From positions 496,001 to 560,000 of the forward strand of contig CALUVT010000001.1 of assembly GCA_944324345.1 (NCBI GenBank): 64,000 nt of DNA. The letters run 5' to 3'. A program made the translations under genes and the position numbers. Shown one piece after another: positions 15,665 to 23,638 of this stretch (positions within the stretch are counted from its first letter, which is position 1; each line of letters begins with the position of its first letter). Source of the stretch: Candidatus Gastranaerophilales bacterium. GTDB taxonomy: Bacteria > Cyanobacteriota > Vampirovibrionia > Gastranaerophilales > Gastranaerophilaceae. The notes below the pieces were generated by a model. It was not told the DNA's origin. It saw only the letters and a program-made list of their open reading frames with translations, and ran no database searches.

Positions 15665-17164
15665 TTATAGGTTTTGTTGTTTGTTTAATTTTTTATTTTT
15701 TTGTTTAGTTTCTTTTTCGTCGCAGCCCAGTACTCTGTTAAGATGTTGAATAAGTTCATCCGAATGATATTGCATAGCATGTTCCGAACGGTGGTGTATA
15801 TCAACAAGATGGTAGTGCATAGCCATTTCTACTTGAATAAGAGCAAGATTGTAGTTGTATAAAGAATTTATATATTCTGTTAGGGCTTGAATGTATTCTT
15901 TTCTTGCATTTTGTAACGCAACGTAGTTAAGTTTGTCTGATTTATACTGTTCTTCTACAAGTTTTAAATTTTCAAGAGATTGTTCGGTTTCCATTCGTGC
16001 TGTGGGAATTTGGTCTTGAGCCTTTTCAACGTTATTAAGCGCTCTTTTTACTTCAAAATATAAGTCTTTTTTGAATAGTAAAATTTCGTTATCTGCCAGA
16101 CTTACTTGAGCATCTGCACCTTTAATACTATGTCTTAATTCCATAGGATTAACTGTTGATACAAGATTTACTCCAACGTGAAAGCTATTGTTATTTGTTT
16201 GATTTGTATGATTAAGTCCATATCCGGCATCTGCAGTCAAATCGGGAAGGTAGGTTTTTTTTATATATAACAAGGATTGTTCCATAGCTTTTTTTGTTGA
16301 CATTAAAACATTTAAGTCGGGGCTGTTATCATAGGCAATTTGTACCGCTCTTTCTACAGGGAATGTGAATGTCTCCGGAATAAATGGGTTTGATTTTCCT
16401 AGCTTTTCACCGTAAGCAAAGTCGTTTTCATAAGCAAATGTATAGGTGTTTTTAACATCATAATTAGGTTGATTATCAAGGTACATGGAATTATTCAAAT
16501 CTATTTTTGCATTCTTACAATTATTCTTTGCTTCAATGTATTTAACCTTTGCGTTGCTAAGATTTAATTCTGCAGTTGTTTGATCAGTTTTACTTTTACT
16601 TTTAGCGAGTTTTACAAAATTTTCATTAATTTTTACGTTATTTTGAGCAACTTCAAGCATCGCTTTAGATTTTAGAAAATTGTAATATTTTTGTTTTACA
16701 TCAAACAGGGTTGAGCATAGGCTGTCCATAAATTCATATTCCGCACCTATTTTGTAAAATTCTTCCATTTTTATGTAAGCAGTTGTTTTTCCAAAATTCC
16801 AGATGAGTTTGTTAACTGTTACACCTATTGTAGGGAATTCTCTATAGTGCGAGTAATAATATGTATTGTCGGAGTTGTTTTCATTATAAAACCCTGCACC
16901 GGCACTTATTACTGGGAAATATTGGGATTTTGCTATGCCCACATTACTTTTAGCAATATCAAGGTTATATTTTTGCCTTCTTATTCTGGGACTGTTTTGA
17001 AATGCCGCGGATACGCAATCTGCAATCGAAAGAACCATGCCATCTTTGATTTCTATCGGTTTAAATAAGTCATCTTCATCTTCTATCCCGAATGAGCAGG
17101 CGTTAGAATAAATTAGTACAATAAAGCTTAAAAGCCCTACACTTAAAAATTTCCTGATATTCAT
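15665..17164 (-). CDS. TolC-family outer membrane efflux protein
   Basis: A 499-aa protein with an N-terminal signal peptide (about residues 1-27, hydrophobic core LLSFIVLIYSNAC), then the duplicated TolC architecture of long coiled helices (about 40-250 and 275-470). Typical phrases are SIADCVSAAFQNSPRIRRQKYNLDIAKSNV and VGVNLVSTVNP. It would form the trimeric channel of a tripartite exporter or type I secretion system. It implies an outer membrane. No membrane-fusion or inner-membrane pump gene is adjacent. The His-rich C-terminal tail (MHYHLVDIHHRSEHAMQYH) is odd for the family and may bind metal, which would fit the metal exporter downstream. Confidence 0.85.
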   Translation of the reverse strand: MNIRKFLSVGLLSFIVLIYSNACSFGIEDEDDLFKPIEIKDGMVLSIADCVSAAFQNSPRIRRQKYNLDIAKSNVGIAKSQYFPVISAGAGFYNENNSDNTYYYSHYREFPTIGVTVNKLIWNFGKTTAYIKMEEFYKIGAEYEFMDSLCSTLFDVKQKYYNFLKSKAMLEVAQNNVKINENFVKLAKSKSKTDQTTAELNLSNAKVKYIEAKNNCKNAKIDLNNSMYLDNQPNYDVKNTYTFAYENDFAYGEKLGKSNPFIPETFTFPVERAVQIAYDNSPDLNVLMSTKKAMEQSLLYIKKTYLPDLTADAGYGLNHTNQTNNNSFHVGVNLVSTVNPMELRHSIKGADAQVSLADNEILLFKKDLYFEVKRALNNVEKAQDQIPTARMETEQSLENLKLVEEQYKSDKLNYVALQNARKEYIQALTEYINSLYNYNLALIQVEMAMHYHLVDIHHRSEHAMQYHSDELIQHLNRVLGCDEKETKQKNKKLNKQQNL

Positions 17165-17239
17165 ACTTTAATTATACAATATTTGTCAAGTATATATTTT
17201 CTAAAATCTTGTAATTACTTAATTGAGGCAACAAAAAAC

Positions 17240-17312
<73 letters not shown>

Positions 17313-17349
17313 GACAGTATAATCAATTTAGCATTAAAAAGTTTAAAAA

Positions 17350-18372
17350 TCAAGTACAAATTTTTAGATTTTCACAGTTTACGGATTCATCAGATCCAAC
17401 AATTTGAGAATTTAAATTTGTCCTTATATCACAACCTGAAGCGATAACAGAATCCTTAATATAAAGATTTGAACCTATGTTTACGTTATCCCAGATTATA
17501 CTGTTTTCAATTACGGTGTTTGCTCCTATATTAACATCCCTGCCGATTGTTGAATATCCGACAAAACTAACGGTAGAGTCTATATTTTCTGTTTCGCTTA
17601 TGTAATCCCCTTTTGCGGTTTTGATAATGTCTCCATGCTCAAATGAACACATATCTTCAAACAAATCTTTTGTTGATTGTTTATATTGTTCGATTGTCCC
17701 TATATCACTCCAGTACTCTTCCACAGGGAAAGTATTTATCAAACGCTTTTCCAAAAGTTGAGGAAATACATTTTTGGCAAAATCATAGAAAGTATTTTCT
17801 GGAATATAATCAAAAATTTCATAGTCAAAAATATATATACCAGTATTTATATAGGTGCTCTTTGCGTCTTCTATAGCAGGTTTTTCCTGAAACTCTGTTA
17901 TAAACCCATTGTTATCAGTTACAACAACTCCAAAGTGCGAAACTTCTTCCAATGATATTTGTTTTATACCAATGGTTGCAATTGCATTAGATTTTTGATG
18001 AATTTCTATTCCCTTTTTTAAGTCGGCATTTGAAAGTCCGTCTGCTGAAAGTACCAAAAAAGGTTTACCTTTTTCAAAAAAGAATTGACACTTTTTTACT
18101 CCGCCTGCTGTACCTGAAAGAGTTTCTTCCTTTATGTAGTTAAAGTTTATCCCGATATTGTTGTTACGGTATCTCTCAATAATTTTATCAGCAAGGTAAT
18201 AAGTGTTGCATATTACATCTTTTATACCAATTGATACAAGCTTTTCAAATAAAATATCCATAACCGGTTTGTTTGCGATAGGTACAAGCGGTTTTGGGAC
18301 AGCTTTTGTTAAAGGGTCAAGTCTTGAGCCGACCCCTGCTGACATAACCATAGCTTTAATATCACTACTCAT
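17350..18372 (-). CDS. Sugar-phosphate nucleotidyltransferase (mannose-1-P guanylyltransferase-like)
   Basis: A 340-aa NDP-sugar pyrophosphorylase. The N-terminal Rossmann-like domain starts AMVMSAGVGSRLDPLTKAVPKPLVPI, the nucleotide-binding G-x-G-x-R-L...PKP signature. Later come GTAGGVKKC, SADGL (metal-binding Asp), and the sugar-site FQEKP. The C-terminal ~80 residues are a left-handed beta-helix of hexapeptide repeats (GYSTIGRDVNIGANTVIENSIIWDNVNIGS). It makes an activated sugar for surface polysaccharide or glycoprotein. The best guess is GDP-mannose, with glucose-1-phosphate as the alternative substrate. It is divergent from tRNA-Lys. The glycosyltransferases at 21149 and 54996 are possible users. 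Confidence 0.85.
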   Translation of the reverse strand: MSSDIKAMVMSAGVGSRLDPLTKAVPKPLVPIANKPVMDILFEKLVSIGIKDVICNTYYLADKIIERYRNNNIGINFNYIKEETLSGTAGGVKKCQFFFEKGKPFLVLSADGLSNADLKKGIEIHQKSNAIATIGIKQISLEEVSHFGVVVTDNNGFITEFQEKPAIEDAKSTYINTGIYIFDYEIFDYIPENTFYDFAKNVFPQLLEKRLINTFPVEEYWSDIGTIEQYKQSTKDLFEDMCSFEHGDIIKTAKGDYISETENIDSTVSFVGYSTIGRDVNIGANTVIENSIIWDNVNIGSNLYIKDSVIASGCDIRTNLNSQIVGSDESVNCENLKICT

Positions 18373-18406
18373 AGTTACTTTTGATTTTAACCTGAAAAAT
18401 AATTTA

Positions 18407-18434
18407 TTGCAAATAAAAAATCAGGTTGTATAAT
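18407..18434 (+). promoter_or_regulatory. Promoter of tRNA-Lys
   Basis: TTGCAA (18407-18412), a 16-nt spacer and TATAAT (18429-18434) lie 18 nt before the mature 5' end of the tRNA. Confidence 0.75.
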
Positions 18435-18452
18435 ATTCATGTGGATATAAAA

Positions 18453-18525
<73 letters not shown>

Positions 18526-18568
18526 AAATAAAGCAACAGGTTGTAGTTCCTGTTGCTTTATTTTTTTT
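18526..18568. terminator. Terminator after tRNA-Lys, bidirectional
   Basis: A 15-bp perfect inverted repeat (AAATAAAGCAACAGG / CCTGTTGCTTTATTT) with an 8-nt loop and a T run. It also sits at the 3' end of the convergent gene at 18578. Confidence 0.92.
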
Positions 18569-18577
18569 CTAAGTATT

Positions 18578-19573
18578 TTATGCATATTGGTTACCACCGC
18601 CAAATAAACTTCCAAGTACAAGACCTGCACCTGCGACTATTGTACCCCATTTGCCGGCAGTTTTCCATTTGAAGTTTTTTAGACCTTTAGTGCATGCTTG
18701 TGTAATATCTTCTGTAGCACCTTTAGTAAATACTTTTTTATCTTTGTCCCAAAGGCTTAATACATCATCAAGGACTTTAGCGACTCTGTTTACGGCTGTT
18801 TCTTGATTAGTGATTTTCCCTTGGATAATAGTCTTAACATTAGCGTATGCCTTTTTGTCTTTCATAATGTTATCAATATTTGCTTTTGTTGCTGCATCAT
18901 CTACCCCTTTTAGACCGAGTGCTTCGGCATTATTTTCAAGAAAACCGCGAAGTGTTGCTTTTTTCTTGTCCGGTAAGCCTTTTAAGCCTTCTTCAAGTTT
19001 TTTATATTGTGCAAGCTTTTTATTTTGATAATTTATATCTGTTTCTCTAATTTCGTCACCGACTGTTCTTACAAAATCAGTAATCCCTTCATCTGTTTTG
19101 GCAATACCATGTTTGGTTAAATATGTTTTTGCGTTTTTTGATAATTTTGAAATATCATCTCCTTCTTTGAAAGCTAAAAGTTCTTTAAACACTTCAGGTT
19201 TTAAATTTCTTGCTTTTAGGATATTTGCTGTTTGAATTTTTGTATATTCTTTACCGAATTCTTTTACAAACCCTTGTTTTAGTGCATCTTCTCCTACAGG
19301 ATTTGTTCCTAAGAAATACATTCCTACTCCGGTGCCAATACCTCCAAGTAAACCCAATTTTTGTCCGTTCGAAAGTGACGGAGTAGACCTTTCAAATGTA
19401 TCAGTCTGAGGATTTCCTTGGAAAGAAAGACTGTCAGCTTGTTCTTGGTTTTGATTGTAATAATTAGCAAGTTGCTGTGCCATAACATCATCACTCATTG
19501 CGAATGAATTATTTGGACTGTATAAGCCGTAAGGATTGCCATAAGCTCCTAAACTATTGATTTGTGTAGACAT
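18578..19573 (-). CDS. Unknown lineage-type protein with two hydrophobic segments
   Basis: A 331-aa protein not recognised as any characterised family. The first ~70 residues are Asn/Gln/Ser-rich and look disordered, containing SLSFQGNPQ. A glycine-rich hydrophobic stretch (LGLLGGIGTGVGMYFLG, ~residues 73-90) and another at the C-terminus (IVAGAGLVLGSLFGGG) flank a Lys-rich helical middle (about 95-290). The layout suggests a protein attached to or inserted in a membrane through glycine-zipper-like segments. It is monocistronic between tRNA-Lys and aroA. Its start lacks a strong ribosome site (CTTAAGG about 12 nt upstream). Confidence 0.6.
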   Translation of the reverse strand: MSTQINSLGAYGNPYGLYSPNNSFAMSDDVMAQQLANYYNQNQEQADSLSFQGNPQTDTFERSTPSLSNGQKLGLLGGIGTGVGMYFLGTNPVGEDALKQGFVKEFGKEYTKIQTANILKARNLKPEVFKELLAFKEGDDISKLSKNAKTYLTKHGIAKTDEGITDFVRTVGDEIRETDINYQNKKLAQYKKLEEGLKGLPDKKKATLRGFLENNAEALGLKGVDDAATKANIDNIMKDKKAYANVKTIIQGKITNQETAVNRVAKVLDDVLSLWDKDKKVFTKGATEDITQACTKGLKNFKWKTAGKWGTIVAGAGLVLGSLFGGGNQYA

Positions 19574-19680
19574 AAAAATACCTTAACCTTCCTTAAAAAA
19601 TTTAATAACCTAACCTTATTTATATAAACAATTTTTAAGTTTAGGATTTGCTTTTTATGTGAGGTTAGTTTAATATTTCT

Positions 19681-20955
19681 TTACAAAGACAACAAGCTAA
19701 ATAGTTCATCAAATTCCGGGAATGATATATTTACCCATTCAAAATCTTTTATACAAAGAGGTTTTTTGCATACTAAACCGGCAATATATAAACTCATTGC
19801 TAGTCTATGATCGTGGTATGTTTCGATTTCTGCTCCGCCTTGTATGGATTTTTTGCCGTTTATTATGAAGCCGTCAGGGGTTTCTTCTATATCTGCTCCG
19901 ATTTTACTTAATTCTGTTACTATTGCTTTAATTCTATCGGATTCTTTGTTCCGCAAGTCTTGAGCATCTTTAATTACTGTTGTCCCTTTTGCTTGAGTTG
20001 CCATAACAGCAATAACCGGTAATTCATCAATGAGTTTTGGGATAATTTCTCCTTCTATTATGCAGCTTTTTAAATTGGAATAAGATACTTGAATATCTCC
20101 AACTATTTCACTGTTTATTTCCCGTTTATCAAGAATTTCTATATTCCCTCCCATTTTTTCTGCTATGGTAAGAATTCCTGTTCTTGTAGGGTTGAGACCA
20201 ACATTTTTCAATATAATTTTTGAATTTGGAACAATTAGCCCTGCTGCTATAAAATATGCTGCTGATGAGATGTCTCCGGGGATTTCCATTTCAATTGGTT
20301 CTAGTTCAGATTTGCAAATTGTTACCGTGTTCTGTTCAGTTTTAATATTTGCTCCCATTTGCTTTAACATAATTTCTGTATGATTTCTTGATACAAAAGG
20401 TTCTGTAAAAGAGGTAGTCCCATCTGCGAACAAACCGGCAAGTAATACACAGGATTTTACTTGGGCAGATGATAATTTTGATATATAATTAATTCCCTTT
20501 AGTTTTTGGCCTGTTATGTTTAGAGGGGCTTTATATTCGTTTGATGAAATTTTAGCTCCCATAAGAGTTAAGGGTTCAATTATTCTTTTCATCGGCCTTT
20601 TAGAAAGACTTTCATCTCCGATTAGGGTTGAATTAAAATTCTGTCCTGCCAGAATACCGGACATTAAGCGGATAGTTGTACCCGAATTACCACAGTCAAG
20701 CTCGAATAGAGGCTTTTGGAAATTTCCTGTAGAGCGGATTATTAATGAATTTTTACTAAATTCTGCACTAACTCCCAAAGTCTTGCAAACATTTAATGAT
20801 GAAATCGGGTCTTTGCCGTTAGAAAAATTTTTGATAACGGAGGTTCCTTTAGCAAGTGATGAAAAAATTACTGCTCTGTGAGAAATAGATTTGTCTGACG
20901 GAATTGTAATTGTCCCTTTTAAACCGTTATTAATTTTTTCAACAATTTTCTGCAT
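19681..20955 (-). CDS. aroA: 3-phosphoshikimate 1-carboxyvinyltransferase (EPSP synthase)
   Basis: A 424-aa enzyme of the shikimate pathway that transfers enolpyruvate from PEP to shikimate-3-phosphate. Signatures: PSDKSISHRAVIFSSLAKGTS at the N-terminus, DCGNSGTTIRLMSG around residue 90, SSAQVKSCVLLAG, and RNKESDRIKAIVTELSKIGA with HDHR-like YHDHRLAMS near the end. Length and order are those of a full EPSP synthase. No other aro gene is adjacent. Its promoter region abuts tRNA-Ser on the other strand. Confidence 0.95.
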   Translation of the reverse strand: MQKIVEKINNGLKGTITIPSDKSISHRAVIFSSLAKGTSVIKNFSNGKDPISSLNVCKTLGVSAEFSKNSLIIRSTGNFQKPLFELDCGNSGTTIRLMSGILAGQNFNSTLIGDESLSKRPMKRIIEPLTLMGAKISSNEYKAPLNITGQKLKGINYISKLSSAQVKSCVLLAGLFADGTTSFTEPFVSRNHTEIMLKQMGANIKTEQNTVTICKSELEPIEMEIPGDISSAAYFIAAGLIVPNSKIILKNVGLNPTRTGILTIAEKMGGNIEILDKREINSEIVGDIQVSYSNLKSCIIEGEIIPKLIDELPVIAVMATQAKGTTVIKDAQDLRNKESDRIKAIVTELSKIGADIEETPDGFIINGKKSIQGGAEIETYHDHRLAMSLYIAGLVCKKPLCIKDFEWVNISFPEFDELFSLLSL

Positions 20956-21020
20956 AAAAAAATTTTAGCATGAAGAAAATGTTTGTGTTATTATTTAATA
21001 AAGCTTATAAAAAACCTTTT

Positions 21021-21107
21021 AGAGGGGTGTCCGAGCGGTTTAAGGTGCAATCTTGGAAAGGTTGTGTGGGAGCAATTCCACCGTGGGTTCGAATCCCATC
21101 CCCTCTG
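21021..21107 (+). tRNA. tRNA-Ser (GGA)
   Basis: An 87-nt tRNA with a long variable arm. Acceptor AGAGGGG/CCCCTCT, anticodon loop TTGGAAA (GGA), variable stem TGTGGGAGCAATTCCAC-like, T arm GTGGG-TTCGAAT-CCCAT. CCA is not encoded. A run of T after the discriminator can act as terminator. Confidence 0.94.
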
Positions 21108-21148
21108 TTTTTTTAGTTTAAATGTGTTTAAGGATTCGTTTTTTATAA

Positions 21149-21907
21149 ATGTTGAAGATATCCGTTGTTATTCCGACTTTACAGAAGAATTTGTTATTTT
21201 TAGAAAACCTTTTGGCTTCTCTCGATAAAGATACCTGTGTCGATGAAATAATAGTTATTGATAATTCCTGCAAAGGTTTGGACTATAAAAGTGATAAATT
21301 AAGAGTTGTAATCCCGAATGAAAATTTGTTTGTTAATCCTAGTTGGAATTTGGGAGTAAAAGAGGCAAAAAATGAAATTGTTGCATTATTAAATGATGAT
21401 ATCATAATTCCTGACGGTTTTTGTTCAAGTGTTGCCGAAAAAATGGCGGCAGAACCACGTGAAAAAGTAGGTTGTATTGGTTTTTGTGCTGATAATATTC
21501 TTGAAACAAAAGATTTGGAACAAAATCCTGAAAAAACAAATTTAACGTTGAAAAAAGTTAATGGCAGGAGTTTATATTGGGGGATAGCAATTTTCTTTTA
21601 TAAAAATTCTTATCATCAAATCCCTGAAGAGTTGAAAATATACTGCGGAGATGATTGGATTTTTGTTCAGAATCAAAAATGTAAAAAACAAAATTACAAT
21701 ATTTGCGGACAAAATATATATCATTACCAAAGTTTGTCCTCAGGAGAGAAAGTCTTAAATCATATATGCAAGAATGATATAAAGTTATATCGTAAATTGA
21801 TTTATAAATGGTGGCAATGGATATTTAATTTTGAATTTGTATATAAAGGATTTAGGGTTACCATATTTGGAATTAAATTTATGTTTCATTATGGAAAAAA
21901 GCATTGA
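21149..21907 (+). CDS. Glycosyltransferase family 2
   Basis: A 252-aa GT-A-fold glycosyltransferase. Residues 1-110 hold the nucleotide-sugar site: ISVVIPTLQKN, IIVIDNSCKG, NPSWNLGVKEA and the metal-binding LLNDDIIIP. No transmembrane helix is clear, so it is cytosolic or peripheral. It would add one sugar to a surface glycan. The acceptor and donor are unknown. It starts 41 nt after tRNA-Ser with no ribosome site, and the upstream boundary could be different. The acyltransferase that follows 105 nt later on the same strand may modify the same glycan. Confidence 0.8.
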   Translation: MLKISVVIPTLQKNLLFLENLLASLDKDTCVDEIIVIDNSCKGLDYKSDKLRVVIPNENLFVNPSWNLGVKEAKNEIVALLNDDIIIPDGFCSSVAEKMAAEPREKVGCIGFCADNILETKDLEQNPEKTNLTLKKVNGRSLYWGIAIFFYKNSYHQIPEELKIYCGDDWIFVQNQKCKKQNYNICGQNIYHYQSLSSGEKVLNHICKNDIKLYRKLIYKWWQWIFNFEFVYKGFRVTIFGIKFMFHYGKKH

Positions 21908-21999
21908 TCTTCTTTTTAAGTCGAAAAATATGTGAAAAAGAATAAAAATACGATGCTTTAACAAGCCGGTGAGAGAGTATTTTATATTTATATTTGTGT

Positions 22000-22013
22000 T
22001 ATTATTTTCGATA
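22000..22013 (+). promoter_or_regulatory. Extended -10 before a leaderless acyltransferase start
   Basis: TGT-TATTAT (22000-22005) is followed after 7 nt by the ATG at 22013, with no Shine-Dalgarno. Confidence 0.5.
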
Positions 22014-23092
22014 TGGATAAAGTTTTTTCTAACGAGATGAATGTTTTGAAAGCTCTGGCTATTTTGCTTGTTGTGTCAGGTCATTTGGAGTTTTCTTTGT
22101 TGGGAATTTTTCCCCCGTATTCTTTTCAGCTTGCGTTGTTTTTCTTTATATCAGGATGCCTTTTTAAGGACAAGTATTTGAATGATGTTGCGACATTTGT
22201 TGAAAGAAGAATTAAGAGCCTTTTAGTCCCTTATTTTTGGTACAATTTGTTTTATATGCTTGTTACAATTTTGATTGCAAAGCTTACCGGAAAATTTTGG
22301 GGATTGCCTTTGAGTTTCAAGAACTTTTTTATAACTCCATTTTTAAACGGACATCAATTTGATTTGTCTTGCCCTTTGTGGTTTGTAACTCAGTTATTTA
22401 TGACAATGATTACTTTCTTATTTTTGTTTAGAGTATTGAATGCTGTATCAAAAAATAAGTTTGTACATTTGATATTTTTTACAATTTTAGGGATATTTGC
22501 AATTCCTTTTTCTAAATGGTTTGCTCTTACCCCTTTGATGCTTATTGTTATAAGAACTATGTTTTCTTTGTTTTTTGTGTATTTAGGGTACTTTTACGTT
22601 CATTATATAAAAGATAATTACAATATGTTTACGCCAAAGTGGTTTGGTTTTGTATTTGTTTTACAATCCATACTTTGGATGTTTAATAGAGATTATGACC
22701 CTGAGCATGGTATAGGTTTGAGTTATGTACTTGTTTGGGCAAGATTTGACGATCAGCTTTTTGTCCCAATAATTACTGCTCTGACAGGGATTTGGGCTTC
22801 TTTATTTACTGTGAAGATACTCTATCCGTTCGTAAAAGATATTCAATTCGTAAAAGATATGGGAAATGTTACTTACCATATTATGGCCAATCATTTGCTG
22901 GTTATGTATATTATGACTGCAATATTTATGTGGGTGCATGGAATCCCTGTAAGCGAGCGTGCAAATCACGATATTTATTGGATTTATAACCCTGTTCAGA
23001 CAACTTATTTGTATTTTGTAGTGACAATGGTTGTGACAACTTACGTCGGGGTGGGATTAAAAAAGTTACATAGGATATTGTTTGAAAAATAA
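22013..23092 (+). CDS. Acyltransferase 3 family membrane protein
   Basis: A 359-aa integral membrane protein with about ten helices, of the OafA/NolL-like acyltransferase-3 family that O-acylates carbohydrates at the outer face of the inner membrane. The N-terminal signature is NVLKALAILLVVSGHLEFS with the catalytic-type His near residue 24, followed by FFFISGCLFKDKY and RRIKSLLVPYFWYNLFY. No SGNH domain is fused. It lies downstream of a GT2 gene, so decoration of a cell-surface polysaccharide is plausible. Confidence 0.85.
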   Translation: MDKVFSNEMNVLKALAILLVVSGHLEFSLLGIFPPYSFQLALFFFISGCLFKDKYLNDVATFVERRIKSLLVPYFWYNLFYMLVTILIAKLTGKFWGLPLSFKNFFITPFLNGHQFDLSCPLWFVTQLFMTMITFLFLFRVLNAVSKNKFVHLIFFTILGIFAIPFSKWFALTPLMLIVIRTMFSLFFVYLGYFYVHYIKDNYNMFTPKWFGFVFVLQSILWMFNRDYDPEHGIGLSYVLVWARFDDQLFVPIITALTGIWASLFTVKILYPFVKDIQFVKDMGNVTYHIMANHLLVMYIMTAIFMWVHGIPVSERANHDIYWIYNPVQTTYLYFVVTMVVTTYVGVGLKKLHRILFEK

Positions 23093-23094
23093 AA

Positions 23095-23322
23095 TCAAAG
23101 TTTAGCTATTTCGTCTCCAAGTTCGAGAATCTGTGTGTGTAAATTCTTGAGTTTTAAATTTATTTTTTTATAGTCTTCGGTGTATTGGTTCTTATTATCA
23201 TTTATTTTTATCATAGTATAATTGCTAAATTCAAACATGTTTGTGAATGAACCCATAAAGTTAAAATAGTTCAATTTAAGAATTTGAATTTGTTCTTTTA
23301 GTATTTCTAAACAAGTGTCCAC
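23095..23322 (-). CDS. Small helical protein divergent from XRE regulator
   Basis: A 75-aa protein starting at GTG 23322 with AAGGTG 6 nt upstream. It is predicted to be mostly alpha-helical with heptad-like Leu/Ile spacing (LEILKEQIQILKLNYF, and INLKLKNLHTQILELGDEIAKL at the end), so it may form a coiled coil. No known domain was recognised. It is divergent from the small XRE protein with a 70-nt shared upstream region containing a perfect palindrome. This arrangement suggests a regulator/target pair. Confidence 0.5.
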   Translation of the reverse strand: MDTCLEILKEQIQILKLNYFNFMGSFTNMFEFSNYTMIKINDNKNQYTEDYKKINLKLKNLHTQILELGDEIAKL

Positions 23323-23356
23323 AGTTTCACCTTCTATAATGTGCCAATTGGCTGTC

Positions 23357-23366
23357 GACTATAGTC
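23357..23366. promoter_or_regulatory. Palindrome, candidate operator for the small XRE protein
   Basis: GACTATAGTC is a perfect 10-bp palindrome lying between the divergent 75-aa and 71-aa genes, next to a TATAAT-like element (ATATAATTG). Its placement fits an autoregulatory operator. Confidence 0.4.
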
Positions 23367-23392
23367 ATATAATTGCATACATTATTTTTATT

Positions 23393-23608
23393 ATGTCAAG
23401 TGATATTAAAGAGAGATTTGCTAAAAAATTGGCTTCTATGCGTAAAGAAAGAGGGCTTTCGCAAGAGGAGTTAGCTCTTCTTTGCGGGATTGATAGAACC
23501 TATGTTGGCAGAATCGAGAGAATGGAAAGAACGCCCAGTCTAGTTGTATTGCAAAAATTGGCTGATGGTTTTGAAGTATCGCTTACCGAATTGTTAACCT
23601 TTGACTAG
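23393..23608 (+). CDS. Small XRE-family regulator
   Basis: 71 aa from the ATG at 23393. An upstream in-frame GTG at 23315 would add 26 hydrophobic, non-homologous residues and overlap the divergent gene. Almost the whole protein is one Cro/C1 helix-turn-helix: KLASMRKERGLSQEELALLCGIDRTYVGRIERMERTPS, then LVVLQKLADGFEVSLTELL. Such minimal XRE proteins occur as repressors, antitoxins or restriction-modification controllers. The C.protein-like YVGRIERMERTPS phrase is typical of the latter. No toxin or methylase is adjacent except the unknown 75-aa protein. Confidence 0.8.
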   Translation: MSSDIKERFAKKLASMRKERGLSQEELALLCGIDRTYVGRIERMERTPSLVVLQKLADGFEVSLTELLTFD

Positions 23609-23638
23609 CTATATTCAATAAATTCAAAAGCTAAAAGA

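Noticed and set aside
20516..20881. 121-aa plus-strand ORF
   Set aside because: It is a shadow of aroA on the opposite strand without a ribosome site.
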